From JAXMEB01 sp046348545 (GTDB taxonomy: Bacteria; Pseudomonadota; Gammaproteobacteria; Berkiellales; Berkiellaceae), in the NCBI GenBank assembly GCA_046348545.1, contig JAXMEB010000002.1:1-64000 (forward strand): DNA of 64,000 bases, given 5' to 3'. The position numbers were made by a program, and so were the translations under genes. The notes beneath the pieces are model-generated. The model did no database searches, was not told where the DNA came from, and saw only the letters and a program-made list of their open reading frames with translations. Each line of letters starts with the position of its first letter. The stretch's first letter is position 1. Shown piece after piece: positions 43,109 to 53,531 of this stretch.

Positions 43109-44674
43109 TTATTTAATGACTGGCGGTGTTGAAAAAGTATGGTAAGGCGCTGGACTCGGCACCGTCCACTCGAGACCGTCTTCCGGATGATCCCAGACTT
43201 CTCCAGTTGCTTTTTTACCGCCTCGAATCGTTTTGATCACGATATAGAGGAAAAGAATTTGGCTTGCACCAAAAACAAATCCTCCAATACTGGCGATTTT
43301 GTTAAATTCGGCAAACTGTAATGCATAATCAGGGATGCGACGAGGCATACCCGCTAAGCCTAAAAAATGCATGGGGAAGAAGAGGACATTCACAGAAATG
43401 GCTGAAAGCCAGAAATGCAATTTACCTAAGGTTTCACTATACATGTGACCAGTCCACTTCGGTAACCAATAGTAAACCGCTGCCATGATAGAGAAGATGG
43501 CCCCTGGAACCAGAACATAATGGAAGTGGGCAACCACGAAATAGGTATCATGATATTGCATATCAGCGGGCGCGATAGAGAGCATTAACCCAGATAAACC
43601 ACCCATCGTAAATAGAAAAATAAAAGCTAATGCAAAAAGCATGGGCGTTTCGAAGGAAATACTACCGCGAAAGAGTGTTGCGACCCAATTGAAGACTTTA
43701 ACCCCAGTGGGTACTGCAATCAACATCGTTGCGTACATGAAAAAGAGCTCAGCAGCCAATGGTAAGCCGACGGTGAACATATGATGAGCCCAGACTAAGA
43801 AAGAAAGTAGAGCAATCGAACTGGTTGCGTAAACCATGGAAGCATATCCAAAGAGTTTCTTTCTTGAAAAAGTTGGGATAATTTGAGAAATAATCCCAAA
43901 AGCAGGCAAAATCATGATGTACACTTCGGGATGCCCAAAGAACCAGAAAACATGTTGGAATAAGACCGGGTCACCGCCGCCCGCTGCATTAAAGAAGCTG
44001 GTTCCAAAATGGCGATCGGTTAACATCATGGTGACCGCACCCGCTAAGACCGGCATGACAGCAATCAGAAGGTAAGCTGTGATCAGCCAGGTCCACACGA
44101 AGATCGGCATCTTCATCAGCGTCATGCCTGGGGCTCTCAAGTTCAAAATGGTCGCTATAATATTAATGGCGCCCATAATTGATGACATACCCATGAGGTG
44201 AACCCCAAAGATGAAGAAATCAGTACTCGGAGGGCCATATTTAGTTGATAATGGCGCGTAAAAAGTCCAGCCAAAGTTTGGTCCGCCACCGTCCATAAAT
44301 AGGGTTGCAGCAAGCATGCCAAATGCAACCGGTAATATCCAAAAACTCCAATTGTTCATTCTAGGTAATGCCATATCAGGCGCGCCAATCATCAGCGGCA
44401 CTTGCCAGTTGGCTAGTCCCACAAAAGCCGGCATCACTGCACCAAAAACCATGATCAATCCATGCATCGTTGTCATTTGATTAAACAACTCAGGATTCAC
44501 TAGTTGCTGACCTGGTATGAATAGTTCAGACCGAATCAGAAGTGCCATGGTTCCGCCCAAGAGAAACATGATAAAGCTAAACCACAAATACATGGTTCCA
44601 ATATCTTTGTGATTCGTGGTAAATAGCCAACGTTTAATCCCTTTTTGAGGGCCATGGTGTTCGTGATCACTCAT
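43109..44674 (-). CDS. coxA: Cytochrome c oxidase subunit I
   Basis: A 521-residue heme-copper oxidase subunit with twelve expected TM segments. The start is MSDHEHHGPQKGIKRWLFTT. Key motifs are TMHGLIMVFGAVMPAF (heme a ligand), WFFGHPEVYIMILPAFG with the cross-linked His-Tyr, AHHMFTVG (CuB ligands), and VVAHFHYVLVPG (heme a3 and heme a ligands). The YG in FGHPEVY and conserved Lys-channel residues fit an A-type aa3 oxidase. Confidence 0.96.
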   Translation of the reverse strand: MSDHEHHGPQKGIKRWLFTTNHKDIGTMYLWFSFIMFLLGGTMALLIRSELFIPGQQLVNPELFNQMTTMHGLIMVFGAVMPAFVGLANWQVPLMIGAPDMALPRMNNWSFWILPVAFGMLAATLFMDGGGPNFGWTFYAPLSTKYGPPSTDFFIFGVHLMGMSSIMGAINIIATILNLRAPGMTLMKMPIFVWTWLITAYLLIAVMPVLAGAVTMMLTDRHFGTSFFNAAGGGDPVLFQHVFWFFGHPEVYIMILPAFGIISQIIPTFSRKKLFGYASMVYATSSIALLSFLVWAHHMFTVGLPLAAELFFMYATMLIAVPTGVKVFNWVATLFRGSISFETPMLFALAFIFLFTMGGLSGLMLSIAPADMQYHDTYFVVAHFHYVLVPGAIFSIMAAVYYWLPKWTGHMYSETLGKLHFWLSAISVNVLFFPMHFLGLAGMPRRIPDYALQFAEFNKIASIGGFVFGASQILFLYIVIKTIRGGKKATGEVWDHPEDGLEWTVPSPAPYHTFSTPPVIK

Positions 44675-44698
44675 GTTGATGCTTCCTTATTCAGTTAT

Positions 44699-45829
44699 TT
44701 ACCGAGCAGCTTTAATATCTTTAGGTTGAATGATATCGCCAGTTTTATTTCCCCAGGCATTGCGTTCGTAGGTAATCACAGCAGCCAACTCTAAGTCATT
44801 TTTCAATTCAGCTTGTCCGGGCATCATATTTTTGCCATGTAAGACCATGTGAATATGTTCTTGGAGTTTAGCTTTATCGGAGGCAATTGGGCTGCCATCT
44901 AGGGCCGGGAATGTTGGTGGCAAGCCTTTACCATTCGCTTGATGACACATCGCGCAAACGGTGGCATATTCCTTTTCACCTTTGGCCATGAGTTCTTCCA
45001 TGCTCCATTCTTTATCAGGATCAACAACATTTTCCGCTTGTTTTGCTTTTTTGGTTTCAAGCCACTCGTTAAAGTCTGCTTCAGACTTAGCTTCAACGAC
45101 GATGGGCATGAATCCATGTTTAGCCCCACAGAGTTCCGCGCATTGTCCGCGATAGGTTCCAGGTTCGTCGATAATCGTCCAAATCTCATTAATAAAGCCT
45201 GGAATCGCGTCCTTCTTTAGTCCTAAAGCAGGTACCCACCAAGCATGAATCACATCATTGGAGGTTGTAAGTAAGCGAATCTTCTTACCAACTGGTACCA
45301 CGAGCGGCTCGTCCACTTCGAGTAAATAGTGCTCATTTTTAGGCGCAATATTTTGAATTTCTTCATTCGGGGTTGAAAGATAACTAAAGAAATTAAGATC
45401 ATGGTCAAGATATTCATATTGCCAAAACCATCGATGACCGGTTGCTTTAATCGTGATGTCGGAAGATGTGGTGTCGTCCATTAGGATTAAAACCCGGGTA
45501 GCTGGGATCGCCATAGAAATTAAAATGATAAAAGGAATGATTGACCAGATAACTTCTACAGTCGTACTTTCATGAAAAGGAGCGGGTTGATGACCGAGTG
45601 ATTTACGATGTCTAATCAGTGCGTAAATCATGATAGAAAAAACGAGCACACCAATACACACACAAATCCAAAAGATAATCATATGCAGCTGGTGAATTTC
45701 TGCGCTGATGGATGTCACGCCCTTTGTCATATTCAGGGCATATTCTGCGAGTGCAGTATTAGAAAATCCAAATAAGCTTAAGAAGAAAAGTGGGGTCAAC
45801 CACCAAGATGACCTTAAGCGTGTGTCCAT
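44699..45829 (-). CDS. coxB: Cytochrome c oxidase subunit II with fused cytochrome c domain
   Basis: A 376-residue protein with signal peptide, two TM hairpins (about residues 45-70 and 90-110) and a CuA domain with VIHAWWVPALG and GQCAELCGAKHGFMPIVVE. A C-terminal cytochrome c domain follows with CAMCHQANGKGLPP (CxxCH) and a Met ligand candidate in NMMPGQ, so it is a caa3-type subunit. It is the first gene of the operon; the promoter must lie in 45830-45945. Confidence 0.94.
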   Translation of the reverse strand: MDTRLRSSWWLTPLFFLSLFGFSNTALAEYALNMTKGVTSISAEIHQLHMIIFWICVCIGVLVFSIMIYALIRHRKSLGHQPAPFHESTTVEVIWSIIPFIILISMAIPATRVLILMDDTTSSDITIKATGHRWFWQYEYLDHDLNFFSYLSTPNEEIQNIAPKNEHYLLEVDEPLVVPVGKKIRLLTTSNDVIHAWWVPALGLKKDAIPGFINEIWTIIDEPGTYRGQCAELCGAKHGFMPIVVEAKSEADFNEWLETKKAKQAENVVDPDKEWSMEELMAKGEKEYATVCAMCHQANGKGLPPTFPALDGSPIASDKAKLQEHIHMVLHGKNMMPGQAELKNDLELAAVITYERNAWGNKTGDIIQPKDIKAAR

Positions 45830-45945
45830 AGATATAGAATCCTTCTACTTAGGCGATTAGATAACATCGCGAGTATGCGAATCTGACAATTTTACTGATT
45901 TGTTGGCATAAGGCAAAGGCGTTAAATTACTAAATATTATTAAAT

Positions 45946-46758
45946 TTAGCACGCCACACTGTAGCGTTGTTCAGTTTCCAAACAAAATGCGGTGAGTGAA
46001 CCACCCCAAACGCACGCAGTATCCAATGCGATCATATTCCTGGTGTTGCACTGACCTTGAAGCGCAGCCCAATGTCCAAAAATAATTTTTGTTTGCTGAG
46101 CTGCTTGATGTGGCCATTCAAACCAAGGCTTGAGTCCGGTAGGTGGCTGTGTTGCACTGCCTTTAGTGGCCAAATCGAGTTCACCCTTTTGATTGCAGAA
46201 TCGCATGCGGGTTAACGCGTTGACAATGTAGCGTGAACGCGAGATACCCGTATGCGTTAATTGCCAGTGAGTCGGATCTTTACCAAACATATTTTCCAAA
46301 AAGTGTTGATATTCTGGTCCTTGAAGTAACGCTTCGATTTCACGTGCGTAGAGTAAGGCTTCCGATAAGTTCCATTGCGGCGGGATCCCCGCGTGAACCA
46401 AGGTATAACCCAATGTCGCATCCGTATGCATTAAAGGCTGTGATCTCAACCAATGTAGCAGTTGTTCACCATCCTTAGCCGCCAGCACATCTTGATAAGT
46501 ATCTTCTTGGTGTGGTTTTCGCTGCCCGAACGCAACCGCGAGTAATGATAAATCGTGATTACCCAGCACCGTGATCGCTCGTTTTTTTTCTGTTAAATCG
46601 TATACGAAGCGCAGTGTTGAAAGTGAATCAGGTCCACGATTAACCAAATCGCCTGTGAACCAAAGAATGTCTCTATGTTCAGAAAAAGAGATAAGTTCCA
46701 ATAAATTGTTTAAAGCCTTAAAACAGCCTTGAATATCACCAATAGCATAAGTTGGCAT
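45946..46758 (-). CDS. apaH: Diadenosine tetraphosphatase
   Basis: A 270-residue metallophosphatase. Motifs are YAIGDIQGCFKALNNLL, FTGDLVNRGPDSL and VLGNHDLSLLAV, with HAGIPPQW and GHWAALQG. It hydrolyses Ap4A symmetrically. It follows rsmA after four bases, as in most gammaproteobacteria. Confidence 0.94.
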   Translation of the reverse strand: MPTYAIGDIQGCFKALNNLLELISFSEHRDILWFTGDLVNRGPDSLSTLRFVYDLTEKKRAITVLGNHDLSLLAVAFGQRKPHQEDTYQDVLAAKDGEQLLHWLRSQPLMHTDATLGYTLVHAGIPPQWNLSEALLYAREIEALLQGPEYQHFLENMFGKDPTHWQLTHTGISRSRYIVNALTRMRFCNQKGELDLATKGSATQPPTGLKPWFEWPHQAAQQTKIIFGHWAALQGQCNTRNMIALDTACVWGGSLTAFCLETEQRYSVAC

Positions 46759-46761
46759 AAG

Positions 46762-47550
46762 TTATGACGTTCCATGTCTATGAACATAATTTGCAATATT
46801 AACAAAATCTTGAACGCTCAAATTTTCCGGTCTTAAATTCGGATCCAAGTTTAAATGATTGAAATCAGTGTTGGATAACCAAGGTTTTAGACTATTATGA
46901 ATGGTTTTTCGTCTGAGCGAAAAAGCGGCTCTAACCACATTTTCAAATGATGTGAGGTCGACTTCACCATAAGGATGAGTTGCAGCATCATAAGGCACTA
47001 ATCGAATAAACGCGGACTGTACCTTGGGTGGTGGTGAAAAGGCGTGTGGTGGAATATTAAAAAGTGATTTTGCGTCACAATGATATTGTACCATCACGCT
47101 TAGGCGACCATAAGCTTTTTGATTCGGTGGCGCTATCATGCGATCGACAACTTCTTTTTGAAGCATAAAATGCATATCACGAATATTGTGCTTGTATTTT
47201 AAAAGATGAAATAAGATTGGCGTTGAAATGTTATAAGGTAAATTACCAATGAGACGTATAGGCCCATTTATTTTGCCAAAATCAAATTTTAGAGCGTCCG
47301 CTTCAATCAGGTTAAAGTCGGGCTGATGATATTTTTCTCTTAAATAAGCAGCCAAATCACGATCGATTTCAACCGCTGTTAGGGAAGAGCCTTTTTGTAT
47401 TAAATGATCAGTAAGAGCCCCTTGTCCTGGCCCAATCTCTACCAATTGATCTTGGTTTTGAATATTTAAAATATGTTCAATACGAGATAGGATTTGCTCA
47501 TCTCTTAAGAAATTTTGACCAAATCGTTTTCTGGGAATATGTCTTTGCAT
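46762..47550 (-). CDS. rsmA: 16S rRNA dimethyladenosine transferase
   Basis: A 262-residue KsgA-type methyltransferase: RKRFGQNFLRDEQIL, VEIGPGQGALTDHLIQ, EADALKFDF and the catalytic IGNLPYNISTPILFHLL. It methylates two adenosines in helix 45 of 16S rRNA. Its start overlaps the pdxA stop by one base. Confidence 0.95.
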   Translation of the reverse strand: MQRHIPRKRFGQNFLRDEQILSRIEHILNIQNQDQLVEIGPGQGALTDHLIQKGSSLTAVEIDRDLAAYLREKYHQPDFNLIEADALKFDFGKINGPIRLIGNLPYNISTPILFHLLKYKHNIRDMHFMLQKEVVDRMIAPPNQKAYGRLSVMVQYHCDAKSLFNIPPHAFSPPPKVQSAFIRLVPYDAATHPYGEVDLTSFENVVRAAFSLRRKTIHNSLKPWLSNTDFNHLNLDPNLRPENLSVQDFVNIANYVHRHGTS

Positions 47551-48494
47551 TATTTGTCCCTGATAAAGATTTCTGCCGCTTGTATAGCGGCTCTGAGACT
47601 TTTTGAATTTGCTAATAAGGTCCCCGCTTTATCATAAGCGGTGCCATGGTCAACTGAGGTTCGAATAAAAGGTAATCCTAACGTGACATTGACGCTCTCA
47701 CCAAAATCGATTGCTTTTAAGCCGCAGAGGCCTTGATCATGATACATTGCAAATAGGGCATCATATTGACCTCGAACAGCAGGACTAAACGCACTGTCGG
47801 CGCTCACTGGGCCTTCTAAAGCGATGCCGTTTTGAGCAAGTTGATCTAAGGTGGGTTGAATGATATCAATTTCTTCTCGGCCTAAAAAACCATTTTCACC
47901 TGCGTGGGGATTTAACCCCAAGACAGCAATTCGGGGGGGGCGTTTTAAATATCGCTTAACAGCATGATAGAAAATCGTTAACTTTCCTTTAAGATGTTCA
48001 GGACGGATCGCTTCCGGTACGGCACTCAAGGGCAGATGCGTGGTCAAAAGGCCTAAAATCAGTTGAGGGCCAAAAAAACTCATCACAACCTCAGGTGTCC
48101 TTGATTTTTCAGCTAAATATTCAGTATGACCTAAAAATGGGAATCCAGCTTCGTTTAAGAGTCCTTTGTGAACTGGGCCTGTGACCAACGCATCACAATT
48201 GCCGGAAAGGCAAGCTTCAGTGGCTTGATTTAAAGTATCTAGGACCCAGGGGGCATAACCTAGATTCGGTAGCCCTGGCGTGATAGTCGTTTGTAATGTG
48301 ACCTCTATGATTTCAGTGCGATCAATGATAGTTGGATCTAACTTGAGCAGAGCTGCACGGCTTTCTAGTAGGGATCGATCGGTAAAAATAACCAATTTAT
48401 TCGAAAATGAGCTGTCCAACAGTTGTAAAGCAACATCGGGGCCAATACCGGCCGGATCGCCTAAGGTTAAAGCAATTCGGGTGTGCCTTGGCAC
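47550..48494 (-). CDS. pdxA: 4-hydroxythreonine-4-phosphate dehydrogenase
   Basis: A 314-residue PdxA for pyridoxal phosphate synthesis. It begins RIALTLGDPAGIGPDVALQL. Further motifs are DALVTGPVHKGLLNEAGFPF with GHTEYLAE, GLNPHAGENGFLGREE and AMYHDQGLCGLKAIDFG. The length is slightly short but complete. It lies five bases downstream of surA, consistent with the surA-pdxA-rsmA-apaH operon. Confidence 0.94.
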   Translation of the reverse strand: MPRHTRIALTLGDPAGIGPDVALQLLDSSFSNKLVIFTDRSLLESRAALLKLDPTIIDRTEIIEVTLQTTITPGLPNLGYAPWVLDTLNQATEACLSGNCDALVTGPVHKGLLNEAGFPFLGHTEYLAEKSRTPEVVMSFFGPQLILGLLTTHLPLSAVPEAIRPEHLKGKLTIFYHAVKRYLKRPPRIAVLGLNPHAGENGFLGREEIDIIQPTLDQLAQNGIALEGPVSADSAFSPAVRGQYDALFAMYHDQGLCGLKAIDFGESVNVTLGLPFIRTSVDHGTAYDKAGTLLANSKSLRAAIQAAEIFIRDK

Positions 48495-48499
48495 TGAAA

Positions 48500-49795
48500 T
48501 TATACCTTCGAATTAAATATTTGGACGTAGGCTTCTTCGCGCATTTGCCTTAACCAAGATTCACGTTTTTCTTCAATTTTTCGTTTCCGGATTAATTGCT
48601 TCGCTTTTTTACGAAATAGGGTTTCTGGATCAGCTTGTCGGCGATTTAGAACTTGAGCAATATGCCAACCAAAGGGTGTTTTAAAAGGCATACTGATTTC
48701 ATTGGCTTTCAACTTGGACATTTCTATTTGAAATTCTGGGACCACAGCATCATTGGTTACCCAGCCTAAGTCACCGCCATTATTTTTAGAACCCAGATCA
48801 GCTGAAAAAGTAGTTGCTAATGCAGCAAAATCTTGACCATTCAGGACATCTTGACGGATCTGACTCAGTCTTGCGATGACTTGTCCTTCAGATTGGAGAT
48901 CGTCAACTTTGATTAAGATATGTCTGACTTTGGTCTCAGCCAATTTATCTGCATCGACTTTAGCGTGTCGTTTATCTAATAGCTTGATGATGTGATAGCC
49001 ACTTGCGCTTCTGAAAGGGCCCTGCACATCGTTGATTTTCATTAACGGAACAGCATTCGTAAAAAGAGTTGGTAATTCTGGAATTTTACGCCAACCTAAA
49101 TCGCCACCTTTTAAGGCGAGCTCTCCTGAGGAGAGTGTGGCAGCGAGTTGATTAAACTCAGCGCCTTCTTTCAAGCTTTTAATGACATCATCGGCTTTTT
49201 TCTGAGCGATTTCGACTTCATCAGACGTCGGTTTGTCTTTTAGACTGATTAAAATATGTGCAACATGATACTCTGTACCGAGCGCATCAAGTCCTTCAAC
49301 AGAGTGCATGAACTGATCAATTTCTTGTTCGGAAACATTGACATCATTCTCTAGGTCGCGCCGTTGTAATTGTGAAATAACCATTTGTTTTCGGATACTT
49401 TCCCGATATTGCTCAAAGTCGATCCCTTCTTGGGCAAGGGCTGCACGTAAGCCATCAATGTTTTTACCATTTTCATTGGCAATGTTACTAATCATGTCGT
49501 CCAATGTTAAATCATCAACTTGAATCCCAGTGGCTTCGGCTTGTTGCGTTTGAATTGTTTCTAAAATCAGCTTATCTAATACTTGCTGTCTGACTAGATT
49601 CATCGGAGGCAGTGGGTAAGCGCCTTGGTATTGTCTCAAGATAAAGTTAGTTTCGTTTGACACTTCATTTTCAGTGACCACATTGTTATTGACAATGGCT
49701 GCAATCCCATCAATTTTTTCGGGTAAGCTAAATGCCAGTGGTGATAGACCAAGAGAAAAACTTAAAATACAGCAAGTGGCTATGATTCGCTTCAT
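48500..49795 (-). CDS. surA: Periplasmic chaperone / peptidyl-prolyl isomerase SurA
   Basis: A 431-residue protein. ATG 49795 gives a signal peptide (MKRIIATCCILSFSLGL ending SPLAFS); the longer frame does not. The N-terminal SurA domain is followed by two parvulin repeats (about residues 170-270 and 280-380) with YHVAHILISL, FRSASGYHIIKLLD, RHILIKVDDL and PFGWHIAQVL. It escorts outer-membrane proteins to the Bam complex; gene order with lptD fits. Confidence 0.93.
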   Translation of the reverse strand: MKRIIATCCILSFSLGLSPLAFSLPEKIDGIAAIVNNNVVTENEVSNETNFILRQYQGAYPLPPMNLVRQQVLDKLILETIQTQQAEATGIQVDDLTLDDMISNIANENGKNIDGLRAALAQEGIDFEQYRESIRKQMVISQLQRRDLENDVNVSEQEIDQFMHSVEGLDALGTEYHVAHILISLKDKPTSDEVEIAQKKADDVIKSLKEGAEFNQLAATLSSGELALKGGDLGWRKIPELPTLFTNAVPLMKINDVQGPFRSASGYHIIKLLDKRHAKVDADKLAETKVRHILIKVDDLQSEGQVIARLSQIRQDVLNGQDFAALATTFSADLGSKNNGGDLGWVTNDAVVPEFQIEMSKLKANEISMPFKTPFGWHIAQVLNRRQADPETLFRKKAKQLIRKRKIEEKRESWLRQMREEAYVQIFNSKV

Positions 49796-49873
49796 TGATT
49801 GACACCGAGACATAAAAATAAGCCGCAATTATAGCACAGTTTTAATATTCAGAAGCTTCAAAACCGGGCAGAA

Positions 49874-52369
49874 CTAGATAGCTGGATTACTAAATAACCA
49901 AGGGCTTCGTTGTTCTAGGCGTTGGTATCCTGGGATAGCCTTATCAAATTGACTTTCCTTGGTGCCCACACTGCTTAAACCTCTGAAGGCTACAGTTAAA
50001 AAGATGCCGTTTCGGTATTCGTTTGCGATTTGATTTTGCTGAGGTTTGAGATATCTAGAGGCTGCCAGCTGCCAACTGAAACAGCAACCGTGATAAGCAA
50101 ATCCACCGAGTATATTGATGGAACGGTTTTGAATCATGTCATACTGCCAGCGACTCAATGCTTCAAAATGCTTGCCCAGCGGCCAGATAAATGAGACATC
50201 TGTCTGTTCTAGATTTTGAGCTGTGTTGGCTTGATAATTAACGGTTGCGATATCCTGTCTGACCCAATAGTATCCCAAATTAATTTGACCGCCTGAATTA
50301 GCAATCCATTGAAGATTGTAAGCGGACTGTTGAACATTTTGTGCTTTGGGATCCCATTCCAAAAAGGCCCAAGCTTTGAGCGGTTTGAAATTCATCGCTA
50401 ACTGTCCAATCAAAGCAGATTGTCGATTGTTAACTGTTGGATCTTCGAGTAAACGGCATTGAGCAGAGAAAAGTGATTGATCACAAATGCTCACCTGTCT
50501 GGGTGAAAAATAGAAAATCTCACCAACACTGGCATTGAATCGTTCTTCCCCAGTATCCTTGACCAACAAACGAGAAGTCATACTGAGTGTCAGTTGATTA
50601 GCGTCACTGACGCGATCGCGTCCTGAAAACCGATTGTCTCTGAATAATTGGCTCAAATTAAAGGTGTTAATATTCGTGTCGAATGTCGGATACAGATCTT
50701 GATTTCGGAAAGGCACATAAAGATAGTATAACTTTGGTTCTAGCGTTTGCAGAAAATCCTGATGAAATAAATGCGTAAAACGATCAAAAAAGAGACCCGC
50801 CTTCAAATCATACATGGGTATCGTGCGATAGAAATTATCGGGTTTGTTACGCGATCGATCTACTGGCCCGAGTTCTAAATCATAATGAAGAATATCAAAT
50901 TGTGCTCTTGGGATAACATAGCCTGACAGAGTAGAGTAAGGCCAACTGATACTGGGTCTGAGTTGAAAGCGATGCCCATCTGTGACATGCGATCCATTAA
51001 ACGGGTTATTGGCATGGTAATAATTGACCCATTCACCATTCGCATCTAGCTGTAATTGATGCCAGACTTCAGGATAAGTGATAGCGAAGGCCCACTGAGG
51101 AAATCGTTCATATTCGTTATCATTTTCAGGTCCAAATAATGGATGTAGACTTTGATAGCTTTGGAATCGTAAAGTATGTTGCCAATGTTCTCCATAGTAG
51201 AGCACTTCGGCTTGTTGTAGTAGATCGGTGGTGTTAGCCGTGTCTAAATCATTTCCGAGATCAAGAAAATAATTATCGTCTGAAACATGACTGAAATCGA
51301 TGTTACCAACTAATCGATCGGTAAACATAGAATGATGTTTATAATTGGTTGCAAATCGATGAGTCCCACCTTCTAATCCCGTAATGCGAGGGTCAGTTCT
51401 GGGATAATTCGGTGGCATAACACGATTTATTCGACGAAATTCGCGATATTTTTGATCATTTGGTAACCAATGCAAATTTAAAACCCCATCTGATTTAGGG
51501 TTTAAATAGCGAGTTTCAGTCGCTAGCATTGTGCCGCGTTGTGTCAAGTATGTTGGAATAATGGTCGTATCAACGTTTGGTCTAATATTCCAGTAAAATG
51601 GAAAATTGAATGCCATACCGCTTTCCGTTGTTGAACTAAAGCTTGGATAGAGCCATCCCGTCTTTCGACGTTTGTCCAATGGAAAGTCAAAATAGGGTAA
51701 ATAAAAGACGGGCACCTCTTTCATTTTCAGCAACAAATGTTTTGCTTGTCCTCTTCCTTCATTAGGATCTAAAGTTAGTCGTTGTGCTTTAATCGCCCAA
51801 GTATTGGAGCCAGGTGGGCAAGTGGTGTATTTGGCATTTTTAAGGGTGATGAATCGATCTCGACCGTAATGAATAAAGTCCGCTTGGCCTCGCCCGTGAT
51901 GCGGATAGTAGTGAAAAGCAGCATTATACATATTGAGGATTTCATTCCGGTTATCCCAGAATACACGCTCACCCCAGATCCGATAATACGCATCTGAGAA
52001 TTCAACGGGACCGCTCGCTGTAATGAATTCAAGGCGTTGATCATTTTGATTAGTATTGATAGTGGCTGCCGGAGCGAGCAGCAAGCGCTCCCCTTGAGAG
52101 ACTTTCACATCCCCAATCAGCTCGCTTATCCCCTCAAGGGAGTAATCCAATTTGTCCGCTTCTAAGTAGATAGGTTCTGCGGAACTTGTAAAAGGTTGGG
52201 TTGGCATGTTGACTGGCGGGGCCTTATAATAACCCCCACAAAAGGTATCATTTGGATCGACAATCCAATCCTTGTCTGAAAGTTGATCACAGTGTGCCAG
52301 ATTGGTTTGCAAACATAAGCCAATCAGCATAAGACCGGAGAGATATGTAGTTAACTTTCTTTTTTTCAC
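49874..52369 (-). CDS. lptD: LPS-assembly protein LptD
   Basis: An 831-residue outer-membrane protein with signal peptide (residues 1-27). An OstA/LptA-like domain contains EPIYLEADKLDYSLEG and ISELIGDVKVSQGERLLLA, and a large C-terminal barrel follows. The Cys residues in FCGGYY, TTCPPG and GCCFSWQ could form the disulfides required for function. It places LPS in the outer leaflet with LptE. It is divergent from amgK, so the 120-bp gap holds both promoters. Confidence 0.93.
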   Translation of the reverse strand: MKKRKLTTYLSGLMLIGLCLQTNLAHCDQLSDKDWIVDPNDTFCGGYYKAPPVNMPTQPFTSSAEPIYLEADKLDYSLEGISELIGDVKVSQGERLLLAPAATINTNQNDQRLEFITASGPVEFSDAYYRIWGERVFWDNRNEILNMYNAAFHYYPHHGRGQADFIHYGRDRFITLKNAKYTTCPPGSNTWAIKAQRLTLDPNEGRGQAKHLLLKMKEVPVFYLPYFDFPLDKRRKTGWLYPSFSSTTESGMAFNFPFYWNIRPNVDTTIIPTYLTQRGTMLATETRYLNPKSDGVLNLHWLPNDQKYREFRRINRVMPPNYPRTDPRITGLEGGTHRFATNYKHHSMFTDRLVGNIDFSHVSDDNYFLDLGNDLDTANTTDLLQQAEVLYYGEHWQHTLRFQSYQSLHPLFGPENDNEYERFPQWAFAITYPEVWHQLQLDANGEWVNYYHANNPFNGSHVTDGHRFQLRPSISWPYSTLSGYVIPRAQFDILHYDLELGPVDRSRNKPDNFYRTIPMYDLKAGLFFDRFTHLFHQDFLQTLEPKLYYLYVPFRNQDLYPTFDTNINTFNLSQLFRDNRFSGRDRVSDANQLTLSMTSRLLVKDTGEERFNASVGEIFYFSPRQVSICDQSLFSAQCRLLEDPTVNNRQSALIGQLAMNFKPLKAWAFLEWDPKAQNVQQSAYNLQWIANSGGQINLGYYWVRQDIATVNYQANTAQNLEQTDVSFIWPLGKHFEALSRWQYDMIQNRSINILGGFAYHGCCFSWQLAASRYLKPQQNQIANEYRNGIFLTVAFRGLSSVGTKESQFDKAIPGYQRLEQRSPWLFSNPAI

Positions 52370-52489
52370 TGTGCTGTTACCGAACCCTGTCCTGCCTTCT
52401 ATAAGGCGTAGGCGGATGGTCGCATAGCTTCAAGTTGTCTGTAAACTGAATTGCCGTCTAACCTAAATAAAAAGAGCAGGAGAATACTG

Positions 52490-53521
52490 ATGCGCGATCA
52501 CGGTGCGCTTAAAGTCTGGCTGGCAGAGAAAGTTAATCAGCCAAATTTGGATTTACATCCTTTACCAGGGGATGCGAGTTTTCGGGGTTATTATCGATTT
52601 CAAGTGGATGGTATCTATTATTTAGCGATGGATGCTTCAAAAGAAAAAGAGAGTGTCAAAGCGTTCGTGGGGGTTGCAAAGGTATTTGCTGAGAAAGGGG
52701 TGCCGGTCCCACAGATTTTTGCTTACGATGATGTTCAAGGTTTTGTGCTGTTAGCCGACTTTGGTGATGAATTATTACTCAATCATTTAAGTGCCGATAA
52801 CGTGCATCATTGGTACGCCCAAGCGTTGCAAATCTTGAAGCCACTGGCTCGTAAAACTGAAACCAGCACGTATCGCTTTCCCTTGTTTGATGAAAATAGG
52901 ATTTTAAGAGAACTCAATACCTTTCATGAATGGTGTTTGGATAAATTACTCGGGCTTGAGGTGACGCATTCTATTGCGAAATTATTAAATGAGACTTATG
53001 CCGCTTTGGTACAATCTGCTTTAAGCCAGCCTCAAGTGATGGTTCATTTAGATTATCATAGTCGTAATCTGATGATTCAAAGAGAAACAGGTCATTTAGG
53101 TGTCATTGATTTTCAGGACGCTGTGATAGGTCCTATCACATACGATTTGGTTTCTCTCACGAAGGATTGCTATATCACTTGGCCTGAGAACTGGGTATCT
53201 CAGTGGGTCGGATCTTTCTATTATCAAAGCATCGATGAGCAGATTATCAGTAAGGAACAAGTGAGTTTAGAACAATTTAACCAATGGTATGCTTGGATGG
53301 GGCTTCAAAGGCATTTAAAAGTATTGGGTGTTTTTTCAAGACTAAAGCTGAGAGATGGTAAATCAGGTTACATTAAAGATATGCCGAGAGTGTTGAGGTA
53401 TATTTTAGGAGTGACAGGCTCTGAGCCCACTTTAAAATCCTTTCATCATTTCATTGAATCAGATATTCAGCCGCGTCTTGAACGGTATTGGTCACAACAA
53501 GGTATCGAGATCGCAGCATAG
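52490..53521 (+). CDS. amgK: Anomeric MurNAc/GlcNAc kinase, aminoglycoside phosphotransferase fold
   Basis: A 343-residue APH-family kinase. ATG 52490 follows AGGAG. Motifs are PGDASFRGYYRF, VLLADFGDELLL, the catalytic-loop equivalent MVHLDYHSRNLMI and VIDFQDAVIGPITYDLVSL. The gene pair with murU marks the cell-wall recycling pathway that bypasses de novo UDP-MurNAc synthesis. The assignment depends on neighbour as well as motif. Confidence 0.85.
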   Translation: MRDHGALKVWLAEKVNQPNLDLHPLPGDASFRGYYRFQVDGIYYLAMDASKEKESVKAFVGVAKVFAEKGVPVPQIFAYDDVQGFVLLADFGDELLLNHLSADNVHHWYAQALQILKPLARKTETSTYRFPLFDENRILRELNTFHEWCLDKLLGLEVTHSIAKLLNETYAALVQSALSQPQVMVHLDYHSRNLMIQRETGHLGVIDFQDAVIGPITYDLVSLTKDCYITWPENWVSQWVGSFYYQSIDEQIISKEQVSLEQFNQWYAWMGLQRHLKVLGVFSRLKLRDGKSGYIKDMPRVLRYILGVTGSEPTLKSFHHFIESDIQPRLERYWSQQGIEIAA

Positions 53522-53531
53522 GATTTACAAC